Assembly: GCA_017521285.1 (NCBI GenBank)
Contig: JAFXDG010000099.1
Coordinates: 1-64,000 of the forward strand
Source: Bacteroidaceae bacterium
Lineage (GTDB): Bacteria; Bacteroidota; Bacteroidia; Bacteroidales; Bacteroidaceae
DNA: 64,000 nucleotides
Direction: 5' to 3'
Below are positions 16,850-25,586 of the stretch, piece by piece. Position numbers and translations under genes: made by a program. Under the pieces are notes generated by a model. The model had not been told where the DNA came from. It saw nothing but the letters and a program-made list of their open reading frames with translations, and made no database searches. Numbering within the stretch: the first letter of the stretch is position 1; every line of letters begins with the position of its first letter.

Positions 16850-18196
16850 TTATTTTATTGTTACAATTATGCGTCGGTAGCTGGTGAGGGATGGAGTTCC
16901 ATTGTCGCTAACGCGGAGAATCAGATGCAACGTACAGCCTTTGGCATCAGAGGGAATGGTAAGTGATAGTTTGCTTTGATTCCCCATGAAGTACAATTTT
17001 CCTTTATAGCTGCTTGGCTCGGGATAGAAACTCCATTGATAGGTCAGGTCGTCTCCATCGGGGTCGGTAGAGCGACGGGCTTCCAATTCCAACCTTTTTC
17101 CAGCTTGGACGGTCTTGTAAACGACATCCGTAGAAAGGTCACGCCCAATGGCGGCAATAGGGTGGTGGTTGGCTAATTGGAAATCGTTGGTTGTACTCCA
17201 TTGCATGCGGGCTTCAAAATCGTTGAAGATTTCTTGTTGCCATAGGCGGATAGCTGCTGAACCTTCGGCAGAACTTCCTAACATGAGGTAAGGGTCGTAT
17301 TTCGTCTCATCAAGTCCACTACGAGGAACCCAACTCATCGATCGGATGTCGGCTCTCTTTTCCCTATCGAAGCGTCCGCCCCAACCACCCCAATCGGGAT
17401 GTTCGGGGAAGTTCAGCCCATTGTCAACCACATAGAGGAATGAAGGACTGTCACCCTCTGTCGCCCATTTGCGTTGGGGGTACTCTTTGCCCAGTTCTCC
17501 TACTGTTTGTACGTGTTGCTTCACCCACTTGTCATCGGGTGCCCATCCGTAAACCTCTTTGTTGCGTATATATATAAGGTTAGGGAATTGTGTCACCATC
17601 CAAGCACCGGCATCATCTTGTCCCAACACATCATACACGCGTAACTTGCTTACAAACTTTTCCACTTCAGCGGCCGGGCGAGTGTGTTGCACTTTCCATA
17701 ATGCTTGCGCCAACGTATTCACACCTGACCAGGCCGCTATCCATACAGGACGTGGATCATCGTTATCCACCACACGGATAATCAGCTCTGAACCGGGTGA
17801 ATCTTTTCCTTCGCCCACTCCGGCCATAGCAGCCTCCTTTTGGCCATGAACAAGCCGTTCACGCAATGTGCCGGCTTGGGGGAATCCATGACTATGTACA
17901 CGTAAGTTCGGCCACACCCGTTCGTAGGCATCGAGAATCTTTTCAGTTACCGTCACCTCATTCCCTTTATTGAAACTGACCCATGCGTGTTGGTAAATGA
18001 TTCCTTCCAAGTCTATGCGGTCGAGCAATGTCATCAGGTGCACCATCGATTGCTGGTCATCAGGGTCGCTACCTCCAATGTCAGAGGTGACAATAAGGCG
18101 GGTTCGTCCATTATCATTGGATTGTTTTTTCCCTTGCACGGGAAGAATACATCCCACAAGCAAAAGCAGAAGCAGGAAATAATGGTTCTTTTTCAT
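16850..18196 (-). CDS. DUF1593 family secreted protein, upstream paralogue
   Basis: A 448-residue paralogue of the neighbouring gene. The start at 18196 (MKKNHYFLLLLLLVGCILPV) is chosen because it opens a signal peptide nearly identical to that of the paralogue and lies about 35 bases after a minus-strand -7 box; the frame upstream is not protein-like. Visible motifs are LIVTSDIGGSDPDDQQSMVH (acidic, nucleoside-hydrolase-like), VWIAAWSGVNTLAQALW, TEGDSPSFLYVVDNGL and a C-terminal Ig-like module with RSTDPDGDDLTYQWSF. It probably acts in the periplasm or on the surface. The divergent AraC gene suggests substrate-dependent control. Confidence 0.85.
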   Translation of the reverse strand: MKKNHYFLLLLLLVGCILPVQGKKQSNDNGRTRLIVTSDIGGSDPDDQQSMVHLMTLLDRIDLEGIIYQHAWVSFNKGNEVTVTEKILDAYERVWPNLRVHSHGFPQAGTLRERLVHGQKEAAMAGVGEGKDSPGSELIIRVVDNDDPRPVWIAAWSGVNTLAQALWKVQHTRPAAEVEKFVSKLRVYDVLGQDDAGAWMVTQFPNLIYIRNKEVYGWAPDDKWVKQHVQTVGELGKEYPQRKWATEGDSPSFLYVVDNGLNFPEHPDWGGWGGRFDREKRADIRSMSWVPRSGLDETKYDPYLMLGSSAEGSAAIRLWQQEIFNDFEARMQWSTTNDFQLANHHPIAAIGRDLSTDVVYKTVQAGKRLELEARRSTDPDGDDLTYQWSFYPEPSSYKGKLYFMGNQSKLSLTIPSDAKGCTLHLILRVSDNGTPSLTSYRRIIVTIK

Positions 18197-18237
18197 GATT
18201 TTTCTCTTGTTTTGTTGGTTAATTGAAATAATTTCTG

Positions 18238-18245
18238 CAAATTTA
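18238..18245 (-). promoter_or_regulatory. -7 box for the DUF1593 operon
   Basis: The minus strand reads TAAATTTG, matching TAnnTTTG, about 42 bases before the start at 18196 and 61 bases from the divergent AraC start. A regulator could act on both from this gap. Confidence 0.6.
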
Positions 18246-18305
18246 CACCCGTTTTTAGTATAAAACATCCTATTTAAACAAGAAAATATACGGAATCTCG
18301 AGAAT

Positions 18306-19145
18306 ATGAAGACTTTTAATGCATCACGAAAAGAATTTGAGCCGTATGGTGTGACGTGTGAACAATGGCAAACGGACATCATGCCTCGCTTTGACCGTCA
18401 TAATGAGATAGAATTGAATTATTTTCCCGAAGGGGGAATTACTTATTTCTTGCAAGACCGGCACGTCACTATCCCGCCTCGCCGCATTGCCCTGTTTTGG
18501 GGGTTGGTGCCCCATCGTATCGTGCACTTCGATACGCCATCGGAATATTATGTATGCACCATTCCTTTGTCTGTCTTTCTCAATTGGGGATTGCCTGAAA
18601 GTTTTACCGCAAGGTTGTTCAAAGGGGAAGTCCTGATGGATGAAGAATACGAACGCTATGCCGACTATGACCGCTTGCTGATGGAGAATTGGTACACTGA
18701 CCTCTTGTCTCCATCAGCTAACCAGCAAACCGTTTTATTGGAAATGCAATGCCGCCTGCAACGCCTCTCCGCTCATGTTTCAACTGAAACAACCACCAAT
18801 CTTGCTTTACCTGCAGGAGAGACAAACCTGATTGAGCAGATGGCACTCTACATTGCCCGTAACTATCATCGGACCATTCGTTTGGCCGACATCGGGAAGG
18901 CAGTGGGACTTCATCCTGATTATGCCAATGCACTGTTCAAGAAAGCATTCGGGCATACTCTTAACACCCACTTGACCATAGAGCGTATTACACAAGCCCA
19001 ACGCATGTTGCTGACTACTGATACTCCCATCGTTGAGATTGCATATACTTGTGGTTTCAACTCTGTCAGTTGTTTCAACACCGCCTTCCTGAAATCCAAT
19101 GGTTGCACGCCACGGGATTATAGGAAGACGGTGCTGAACAAATGA
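18306..19145 (+). CDS. AraC-family transcriptional regulator
   Basis: A 279-residue regulator. Residues 10-110 look like a cupin-type sensor (RHNEIELNYFPEGGITYF, then VTIPPRRIALFWGLVPHRI). Residues 175-275 carry the two helix-turn-helix motifs of AraC proteins: TIRLADIGKAVGLHPDYANA and IVEIAYTCGFNSVSCFNTAF, ending in GCTPRDYRK. It is transcribed away from the DUF1593 operon across 109 bases and is the obvious candidate for its regulator, sensing a sugar or breakdown product. The ligand cannot be told from sequence. Confidence 0.92.
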   Translation: MKTFNASRKEFEPYGVTCEQWQTDIMPRFDRHNEIELNYFPEGGITYFLQDRHVTIPPRRIALFWGLVPHRIVHFDTPSEYYVCTIPLSVFLNWGLPESFTARLFKGEVLMDEEYERYADYDRLLMENWYTDLLSPSANQQTVLLEMQCRLQRLSAHVSTETTTNLALPAGETNLIEQMALYIARNYHRTIRLADIGKAVGLHPDYANALFKKAFGHTLNTHLTIERITQAQRMLLTTDTPIVEIAYTCGFNSVSCFNTAFLKSNGCTPRDYRKTVLNK

Positions 19146-19150
19146 TATTT

Positions 19151-19170
19151 ATCCGTGTCATCCGCGTTAT
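19151..19170. repeat. Half copy of the GCGGAT-word element
   Basis: Twenty bases, atccgtgtcatccgcgttat, match one arm of the hairpin element seen elsewhere; the partner arm is missing. It lies between the convergent AraC and DUF6055-type genes. Confidence 0.6.
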
Positions 19171-19197
19171 ACGGTGAGGTAATATCCTTTGGCCGGG

Positions 19198-21336
19198 TTA
19201 CTTCACAATCTTCTCTCCATCCATGATGTAGATACCATTGCCGAGACCATCGAGAGCCGATGCACGGTGCACCTGTTTCTTCACCAACTGTCCCGTCAGG
19301 CTATATACATCCACGATGGTACGGGCCTTGTCCGATGTCACAGGGCGGAGCGATGCACTGATGCCACCGGGTACGTCTCCCACCACTTCGGTCAGTTCGT
19401 ATCCCTTGCGGTCGGAGGTGATGTGTATGTTGAAGATGAACTTCGCCAATGCCTCGCGGCTGCCCTTCTTGTAGCGCAGGGCTTGGCGGATGGTATAGGT
19501 CTTGCCGTTCACACAGGTGTTGGGCATCTGTCCGATGTTGAATGTACAGGTGGCAGGGTCGAACTCCGAGTAGAGGTACGAACTGTTGCCGTAGTTGGTG
19601 AGGTTTCCTGCACTGTTGAACCAGTGTCCGTAGCCGTTGGCCGTCGAGCCGGACTGCACGAGGATGCCCTTGGCACTGACGGCATACAGCATGATTTTAC
19701 CGTCTGTGGGACCTTTGGACGAGTATGCGGTCATCTTTGATGCTATCTCTCCCGGCTGCATCTGGAAGGCTGTGCCCATGGCTGCACTTCCCATACCACT
19801 GACTTGCACGGCTGTGCCCGAATAGTCGCCCTGGCGGGGGAACCATACATCGTAGGTGAGGGTTACGTCGCATATCTCGCGGTCGTCGCGTATGTCGGCA
19901 GCCCCATATATGCCGCTATTGGTGAAAGCTACTTGATAGGGCCATTGGTCGTCGTTGTCGTAGAGGTCATCCCACAGGTGTACGATGTACTTCTTCGGAG
20001 CTGGTGATACGACGAACCACAGGCGGTCTGTCCCCTCGGGTACTTCCATCGCCACATGGGCAGTGTCGGCCTTCCAGCCCTGGCAATAGACAGAGTCGGC
20101 ATAGTGGTACTGGCGGGTGCCGTCCTTCATCAGCGCCACATACCCGAGGCGGAAGCCACGATGGCGGAAGTCTGTGTTGGCATTGTATTTGGTGCGTCCG
20201 CTATTGGCAAATTGTGTCTCGCCGTTGAGGTATTGTGCAGGGTCGCCCTTGGCCAACGGTGCACTGGTAGCCATCAGTGCAGTGAACTCAGTGGTCACGG
20301 TAGTGCCGGCTTCGGGCACATTCAGCTGTATTACGTTGTAGCCCGTTGCCTGTGGACAGCTGGAGTAGGCCACCTGATAGTGTCCGTCTCCCGTGGGGAC
20401 ATAGTTATAGGTGTGGGTTCCGATATATTCCTTTCCCATCTCCCGACAGACGTCGAGATCCCAGGTGGTCATGCGCATGGCATAATCGAAGTATTCCCGG
20501 TAGAGCTGATCAGCGTCATATCCCATCAGGTCCATATACACCTGGTTGGGGTCGCTGGCTGTGGTCATCCGATGGCGCCAGATACGACCGACGATGTCGA
20601 TGCCGTGCTTCTCGGCCAGGTAGTAATGGAACCAGTAGCTCTGGTATCGCTGCCACTCGTGGGTGAAAGCGAGGTTGTGGGCATTCTTATAGACACCGAT
20701 ACTCTGCGAGAACATCAGCTCAGGATATGACTGTACGGATTGCCATTGGGCGGTCTGTTCCCAATAGGTAGAGCCTTTTCCGATGGCACTGTGGAAGCCG
20801 GTCTCGCCTCCATAGTCGGAGTAACACATATACTGGAAACTGTGCCCGATCTCGTGTGCGACAGCCTGTCCCACGGGCCAGCATGTGTTGGGGCTGAGCC
20901 ACAGGGCACCAGCCTGGAAGTCGTATCCGCCACCGTAGCATATCCAATCCGTAGAGTAGTTGAGGATAATCATCATCTTGTACTTCGAGAGCTTGCTGAC
21001 ACCGAGGTCGGCAAACTTCAGTTTCTCGACGTTGAGGGTGTAGAACTCTTCGGCCTTTGCGAGCAGGTCGTCTATATCCACGCGGTATTGCGAGGCTGCA
21101 TGGGTGGGCAGGGTGTTGCCGTAACGCTTGTCCCAATAGACAATGAAGTTTTCACTCTCGCGACTCCTTGACTTCGACCACGTATAGCGGTTGTCGGGGT
21201 CTGCTTCTTTGTAGAGCAGCGAGTCACCCGAATGTTTCCACTCAGCAGGAATGTAGAGCGACTTCTGGGCAACAGTGACAGTGCTTACGGCCTGCAGGAG
21301 GCTGAGCACAAACAGTAAAAGCATCTTTTTTTTCAT
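19198..21336 (-). CDS. Large secreted zincin-like protein (DUF6055/DUF4859 type)
   Basis: A 712-residue exported protein with signal peptide MKKKMLLLFVLSLLQAVSTV. A metalloprotease-type HEIGH motif stands at residues 161-165 (GQAVAHEIGHSFQYM), followed by a possible third ligand around STYWEQTAQW. The N-terminal half (residues 50-330) fits DUF6055-type zincin-like proteins. The C-terminal half (about 450-640) fits DUF4859-type beta modules. The last 45 residues, IVDVYSLTGQLVKKQVHRAS then GNGIYIMDGEKIVK, look like a T9SS-type sorting tail. A minus-strand -7 box TATTTTTG lies at 21402-21409. Cleavage activity and target are not known; a role on host or plant glycoproteins is only a guess. Confidence 0.78.
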   Translation of the reverse strand: MKKKMLLLFVLSLLQAVSTVTVAQKSLYIPAEWKHSGDSLLYKEADPDNRYTWSKSRSRESENFIVYWDKRYGNTLPTHAASQYRVDIDDLLAKAEEFYTLNVEKLKFADLGVSKLSKYKMMIILNYSTDWICYGGGYDFQAGALWLSPNTCWPVGQAVAHEIGHSFQYMCYSDYGGETGFHSAIGKGSTYWEQTAQWQSVQSYPELMFSQSIGVYKNAHNLAFTHEWQRYQSYWFHYYLAEKHGIDIVGRIWRHRMTTASDPNQVYMDLMGYDADQLYREYFDYAMRMTTWDLDVCREMGKEYIGTHTYNYVPTGDGHYQVAYSSCPQATGYNVIQLNVPEAGTTVTTEFTALMATSAPLAKGDPAQYLNGETQFANSGRTKYNANTDFRHRGFRLGYVALMKDGTRQYHYADSVYCQGWKADTAHVAMEVPEGTDRLWFVVSPAPKKYIVHLWDDLYDNDDQWPYQVAFTNSGIYGAADIRDDREICDVTLTYDVWFPRQGDYSGTAVQVSGMGSAAMGTAFQMQPGEIASKMTAYSSKGPTDGKIMLYAVSAKGILVQSGSTANGYGHWFNSAGNLTNYGNSSYLYSEFDPATCTFNIGQMPNTCVNGKTYTIRQALRYKKGSREALAKFIFNIHITSDRKGYELTEVVGDVPGGISASLRPVTSDKARTIVDVYSLTGQLVKKQVHRASALDGLGNGIYIMDGEKIVK

Positions 21337-21401
21337 GATTGCTGTTATGAATTAGTAGTTAATATTAGTTTCATCAATGGTCTTTATCAGATAATCAGGT
21401 G

Positions 21402-21409
21402 CAAAAATA
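21402..21409 (-). promoter_or_regulatory. -7 box for the zincin-like gene
   Basis: The minus strand reads TATTTTTG, about 66 bases before the start codon. The divergent sirtuin gene has its own box at 21475. Confidence 0.5.
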
Positions 21410-21474
21410 GCGATATATTTTGACTCGTGGGCACTTTTCCCCTTATAAATCACTTTTTATCCATCGGAAATGTC

Positions 21475-21482
21475 TATCTTTG
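21475..21482 (+). promoter_or_regulatory. -7 box for the sirtuin gene
   Basis: TATCTTTG, a perfect TAnnTTTG box, 26 bases before the sirtuin ATG at 21509. Confidence 0.65.
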
Positions 21483-21508
21483 TGCTCAAATATATAAAGG
21501 AATAGGCC

Positions 21509-22210
21509 ATGAAGAAATTAGTTGTATTGTCAGGTGCCGGTATGAGTGCCGAGAGTGGTATCAGTACGTTTCGCGATGCGGGCGGACTTTGGGAACAATA
21601 TCCGGTTGAGGCTGTGGCTACGCCCGATGGATATGCGCGTGACCCTGAGCTGGTGACGCGCTTCTATAATGAGCGTCGCCGCCAGTTGCAGGAGGTGGAG
21701 CCTAACAGGGGACATTGCTTGTTGGCAGAGATGGAGCGTGAGTATGACATTACGGTCATCACACAGAATGTGGACAATTTGCATGAACGGGCAGGAAGCA
21801 GCCATGTCATCCACCTGCACGGAGAACTTATGAAGGTGACTTCGAGCCGACAGCCGAATAATCCCGCCTATATCCGTGAGCTGAAGCCCGAGGAATGGGA
21901 AGTGAAGATTGGTGACCTGGCCGCAGACGGTACCCAACTCCGGCCGTTCATCGTCTGGTTCGGTGAAGCTGTGCCGAACATCGAAGTGGCTGTGGAGTAT
22001 GTCGAGCAGGCAGATATACTGGTCATCATCGGTACCTCGCTCAATGTTTATCCGGCAGCAGGTTTGCTCCACTATGCCTCACCGCGATGCGAAGTGTTCC
22101 TCATTGATCCCAACGAGGTGAACGTTACTGCCACCCATCACCCCATTAACCTTATACGCAAAGGTGCTTCAGAAGGTGTCAAGGAGTTGTGGGATACGCT
22201 GAAAGGGTGA
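21509..22210 (+). CDS. Sir2-family NAD-dependent protein deacylase
   Basis: A 233-residue sirtuin that should remove acyl groups from lysines using NAD. The Rossmann motif SGAGMSAESGISTFRDAGG is at the N terminus. TQNVDNLHERAG carries the NAD-binding QNVD, and the catalytic His follows in VIHLHGEL. The C-terminal NAD contacts IIGTSLNVYPAAGL are present. The segment that usually holds the zinc-binding CxxC pairs reads MKVTSSRQPNNPAYIRE and has no cysteines, so structural zinc is probably absent; this appears to be a feature of the Bacteroidetes branch. The gene has its own -7 box, and the riboflavin synthase start lies about 84 bases after its stop. Confidence 0.93.
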   Translation: MKKLVVLSGAGMSAESGISTFRDAGGLWEQYPVEAVATPDGYARDPELVTRFYNERRRQLQEVEPNRGHCLLAEMEREYDITVITQNVDNLHERAGSSHVIHLHGELMKVTSSRQPNNPAYIRELKPEEWEVKIGDLAADGTQLRPFIVWFGEAVPNIEVAVEYVEQADILVIIGTSLNVYPAAGLLHYASPRCEVFLIDPNEVNVTATHHPINLIRKGASEGVKELWDTLKG

Positions 22211-22293
22211 AAGAAACAGAAAAGATGAGTGCAAAGAGGGTATTTGTCATTTATTCCGTATCTTTGCCGACACATATAAATAAAGATTGCAAT

Positions 22294-22893
22294 ATGTTTT
22301 CAGGAATAGTAGAAGAAACAGCCACCGTAGTGGCATTGGTGAAGGAGCAGGAAAACCTGCATTTGACAATGAAGTGTTCGTTTGTGGACGAACTGAAGAT
22401 AGACCAAAGTGTAGCACACAACGGTGTGTGCCTTACGGTAGTGAAAATAGAGAACGGCACCTACACGGTAACGGCTATGAAAGAGACTATCGAGCGTTCG
22501 AATTTGGGACTTCTGAATGTGGGCGACGAGGTGAATGTGGAGCGCTCGATGATGATGAACGGACGGTTGGACGGTCACATTGTGCAAGGTCATGTTGACC
22601 AGACGGCTGAGTGCATTGCCATCGACGATGCAGAGGGGAGTTGGTACTTCACCTTCAAATATACCTTCGACCGTGAGATGGCGCGTCGTGGATACCTCAC
22701 AGTTGACAAGGGTTCGGTGACGGTAAACGGTGTGAGTCTGACAGTGTGTAACCCTACGGACGACACTTTCCAAGTGGCCATCATCCCTTACACTTACGAA
22801 CATACCAATTTCCATGCCTTCAAAGTGGGAAGTCGCGTAAACATTGAATTCGATATCATTGGCAAGTATATCAGCCGGATTAACCAATACTAA
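22294..22893 (+). CDS. ribE: Riboflavin synthase, alpha subunit
   Basis: This enzyme dismutates two 6,7-dimethyl-8-ribityllumazine molecules into riboflavin. The 199-residue protein is two tandem lumazine-binding barrels: the first begins MFSGIVEETATV with NGVCLTV, the second has GHIVQGHVDQTAE, then VNGVSLTVCNP, ending in FDIIGKYISRI. The start at 22294 is fixed by the invariant MFSGIVE N terminus; upstream in-frame ATGs only extend into the gap after the sirtuin gene. It is followed by a word hairpin and a nitroreductase gene, which may share the transcript and need a flavin cofactor. Confidence 0.95.
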   Translation: MFSGIVEETATVVALVKEQENLHLTMKCSFVDELKIDQSVAHNGVCLTVVKIENGTYTVTAMKETIERSNLGLLNVGDEVNVERSMMMNGRLDGHIVQGHVDQTAECIAIDDAEGSWYFTFKYTFDREMARRGYLTVDKGSVTVNGVSLTVCNPTDDTFQVAIIPYTYEHTNFHAFKVGSRVNIEFDIIGKYISRINQY

Positions 22894-22894
22894 T

Positions 22895-22983
22895 TCTGAA
22901 TTTTGAATTATAAATTATGATGTGGAAGTCACTGAATCCGCATGGTAACTCATAATTCACAATTCATAATTCATAATTAGAAG
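22895..22983. repeat. Short-word hairpin, aattcataattc type
   Basis: Left arm gaattttgaattataaatta, right arm tcacaattcataattcataa, separated by about 40 bases. It fills the whole gap between ribE and the nitroreductase gene. The same word recurs as a single arm at 46.2 kb. Confidence 0.75.
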
Positions 22984-22985
22984 AA

Positions 22986-23522
22986 ATGGATTTCCTTGAA
23001 TTAGTCAAAGCCCGTCAGAGCGACCGGGCGTATGACAAGAACCGTCCCGTAGAGCCGGAGAAACTTGAGCGGATATTGGAGGCAGCTCGTCTGGCTCCCT
23101 CGGCTTGTAATGCCCAACCGTGGAAGTTTGTAGTAGTAACCGATCCTGAATTGGCTATAAAAGTCGGCAAGGCATCGGCAGGCCTTGGCATGAACAAGTT
23201 TGCCAAGGATGCCCCCGTGCACATCCTCATAGTGGAGGAGAGCATGAACATCACTTCGCTCCTGGGTAGCAAAATCAAAGACAAGTATTTTCCCCTTGTG
23301 GATATAGGCATTGCCGCCAGCCACATCTCGTTAGCTGCTGAAGCCGAAGGCCTCGGCTCGTGTATCCTCGGATGGTTTGACGAAAAGGGTATCAAGGAGT
23401 TGTTAGGCATTCCTCAGAGGAAACGCCTCTTGCTCGACATCACCATCGGCTACTCCCTGAAGCCGAAGAAACAGAAGGTACGCAAACCGAAAGAGAAGGT
23501 GATTGCGTATAATAGGTATTAA
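22986..23522 (+). CDS. Nitroreductase family protein
   Basis: A 178-residue FMN-dependent oxidoreductase of the nitroreductase fold. The N-terminal KARQSDRAYDKNRPV carries the phosphate-binding Arg-Ser pattern. APSACNAQPWKFVVV is the classic second motif. IGIAASHISLAAEAEGLGSC and ILGWFDE complete the core, and a lysine-rich tail (KPKKQKVRKPKEK) follows. The physiological substrate is not predictable. It stands after riboflavin synthase, so a flavin link is possible. The stop lies next to a G-rich hairpin. Confidence 0.9.
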   Translation: MDFLELVKARQSDRAYDKNRPVEPEKLERILEAARLAPSACNAQPWKFVVVTDPELAIKVGKASAGLGMNKFAKDAPVHILIVEESMNITSLLGSKIKDKYFPLVDIGIAASHISLAAEAEGLGSCILGWFDEKGIKELLGIPQRKRLLLDITIGYSLKPKKQKVRKPKEKVIAYNRY

Positions 23523-23637
23523 AAACAAAAAGAACGGACCCCATCCCTTACCTTCTCCAAGGGGAAGGAGTGAATTCTCTGACTAAGAATAAGACATTTT
23601 ACTCCCCTCCCTTGGGAGGGGTAGGGGGGAGGGTCCG
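23523..23637. repeat. G/C-rich inverted repeat, copy 1
   Basis: Contains two hairpin words, cttctccaaggggaagg and cctcccttgggaggggt, and is framed by GGACCC and GGGTCC. It fills the entire gap between the convergent nitroreductase and YihY genes. A related copy in inverted orientation fills the pyrB-pyrI gap at 54.8 kb. It could serve as a bidirectional terminator here. Confidence 0.8.
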
Positions 23638-24963
23638 CTACAATTCCTTCAACAATACTTCGCTTTCGTGATAGTATGCCTCCTTGGCGCGTGCAAGAGC
23701 CTGCCATTCATGGCTGTATTCACCCGTATGGTCAATTTTGAAATTTTCTGAACCATCGGTGTCGATGCGCTTCAACACTTCTTTCACTGTCAGTCGGCCG
23801 ATGTCTTCTGCGGGCAAATAGATGGTGTTGTCGCTTTTTTCATCTTCTGTCACAGGATAGAGCAAATCCAAGTCTTGGAGTTCATAGAGAATCTCGTTCA
23901 CAATGCGGATAGGGATACGATGCATCCGCGAAAGTTCTTGTGCTGAATAAGGATGTTCGCCATTTGAAAAGCGCTTACAGATGGCGCTCATCATCAATAT
24001 ACAAAGGAAATCGTGATAGCGTCGGCTGATGTTGCGTGCGTCTTTTTCAAAATTATAGTTTTCCACATTCTGGCTGGCATAGGTAAGTTGTGCACCGAAT
24101 AGACAGATGCACCACGAGATTTGTGTCCAGAGGAGGAAGAGCGGGATGGCGGCAAACGAACCATAAATGGCATTGTAGTTGGCTACCCATATCTGACTGT
24201 TGATGTAGAAATATTGCAAGAACTGGAAGGCAATACCCGCCGCAATACCTGGCAAAAGGGCGTTGCGAAGTTTCACCTTAGTGTTTGGCATGAACACGTA
24301 AAGGGCTATCAGCATCAAGGATGTGAAAGCAAAGGGGATGGAGCGGATGAGAAACTTCACGAAGGGTGCCATCAATTCGAACTGTTCGAGGTCTTTCAGC
24401 ATAGTGGTCATAAACACCGAGAGACCGCCTGACACGACAATCAGGATGGGTAGGAGCAAAAAAATGGAGAAGTAATCCGTTATTTTACGGAAAAGGCTAC
24501 GTGGCTTCTTCACTTGCCATATCTGATTGAAATTTCGCTCAATGTTATCTGTCAATGTCAGCACCGTCCAAAGCAACATCACAAGGCCGACTCCGATGAA
24601 GATTCCACTTTTGGTGTGCTCAAGATATGAATCAATCCACCCCATCAGAGTTTCCACTACGAGGCTTTGCCCTTCGAATCCTTGGCGGATTTGCATCTCC
24701 ATGAGGTTGGCAAATCCGAAGCCTCGGGCAATGGCAAACAGGATGGCAAAGATAGGCACGATGGATAGCAGGGTGCTATAGGTCAGAGCAGACGCACGAT
24801 TCACAATGCGGTCGCGCACGAAACGTTGCACCGTCAGCATCAACACCTTTAATATATTATATAGCCGGTAGGTGAGGGGATTGACATCCTCTTTCGTCAC
24901 GCGCCAAATCTCTTCGTCGAGGAAGTTGCGCAGGTCTTTAAAGGTCATTATCAGTTTCATCAA
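23638..24963 (-). CDS. YihY/virulence factor BrkB family membrane protein
   Basis: A 441-residue inner-membrane protein. About six hydrophobic helices are seen between residues 55 and 300, including RASALTYSTLLSIVPIFAIL, which carries the family's ALTY...PL pattern, GIFIGVGLVMLLWTVL and NYNAIYGSFAAIPLFLLWTQ. The C-terminal 130 residues are soluble and look like a winged helix (HPYSAQELSRMHRIPIRIVN), a common Bacteroidetes extension. The family was once called RNase BN, an assignment since withdrawn; the function is unsettled. It ends directly at the G-rich repeat. Confidence 0.9.
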   Translation of the reverse strand: MMKLIMTFKDLRNFLDEEIWRVTKEDVNPLTYRLYNILKVLMLTVQRFVRDRIVNRASALTYSTLLSIVPIFAILFAIARGFGFANLMEMQIRQGFEGQSLVVETLMGWIDSYLEHTKSGIFIGVGLVMLLWTVLTLTDNIERNFNQIWQVKKPRSLFRKITDYFSIFLLLPILIVVSGGLSVFMTTMLKDLEQFELMAPFVKFLIRSIPFAFTSLMLIALYVFMPNTKVKLRNALLPGIAAGIAFQFLQYFYINSQIWVANYNAIYGSFAAIPLFLLWTQISWCICLFGAQLTYASQNVENYNFEKDARNISRRYHDFLCILMMSAICKRFSNGEHPYSAQELSRMHRIPIRIVNEILYELQDLDLLYPVTEDEKSDNTIYLPAEDIGRLTVKEVLKRIDTDGSENFKIDHTGEYSHEWQALARAKEAYYHESEVLLKEL

Positions 24964-24986
24964 CTCCTGAATTATTTTTCAAAAAG

Positions 24987-25352
24987 AAGAAAGCAGTCGG
25001 CCTATAAGCCGGGTTCTGTACCTCCCGAGAGAGGCGCTTGTCATTTATCTACGCCACCCGTCACCGGTGTGGCTCCAGCGAGCTACCCTCCGGCTTGGGC
25101 GGGCTACCCTCATAGCGCCGGTTTACATGCTCTTACAACTCCCAAGGCAGACAGCCCGTGTGTCACCACACGGCTGGTGAGCTCTTACCTCACCTTCTCA
25201 CCCTTACCTCCTTCCGAAGAAGGGGCGGTTATTTTCTTCTCCACTGCTCAACCCTCGCGGATTGCTTGCCGTTAACAAGTGGGATGCCCTTTGTTGCCCG
25301 GACTTTCCTCTTTCCCCAAAAAGGGCCAGCGACAAGCCGTCCAACTGCTTTC
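24987..25352 (-). ncRNA. rnpB: RNase P RNA (bacterial type A)
   Basis: The minus-strand transcript starts GAAAGCAGTTGGACGGC and ends GGCCGACTGCTTTC, giving the closing P1 helix. Conserved RNase P cores are present: GAGGAAAGTCCGGGC near the 5' side, AGCGAGCTA/GGGTAGC elements, and ACCCGGCTTATAGGCCG near the 3' end. Length is about 366 bases. It is the catalytic RNA that trims 5' leaders of precursor tRNAs. A minus-strand -7 box TATCTTCG stands at 25359-25366, about 7 bases upstream of the 5' end. Confidence 0.97.
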
Positions 25353-25358
25353 AGGGTG

Positions 25359-25366
25359 CGAAGATA
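25359..25366 (-). promoter_or_regulatory. -7 box of rnpB
   Basis: The minus strand reads TATCTTCG, one mismatch from TAnnTTTG, placed as expected just before the mature 5' end of RNase P RNA. Confidence 0.65.
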
Positions 25367-25524
25367 CAACTTTTTTTGAAGACAGAACAATAAAACCCCT
25401 CAGTTTGTTGAATAAATGTAAAAACAAGGCCGTAGGCGTTTAATGGCTGTTAAGTAAATGCCCTCCTTTGTTAAAAGTGGACAAAAAAATATGCCAAAGC
25501 ATATGACCATACGTTTTTTGTTCA

Positions 25525-25532
25525 TACATTTG
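25525..25532 (+). promoter_or_regulatory. -7 box of the htrA gene
   Basis: TACATTTG matches TAnnTTTG; the start codon is 55 bases downstream. No clear heat-shock or extracytoplasmic sigma site is seen. Confidence 0.6.
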
Positions 25533-25586
25533 CAATCGTAAATGTTAAATAAACGTAGAAATTAACAGTTAAAGCAATATTAAGTT

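Noticed and set aside
7969..21336. Classical Sus-type polysaccharide utilisation locus
   Set aside because: Glycan enzymes and an AraC regulator are present but no SusC/SusD pair or hybrid sensor lies in the window.
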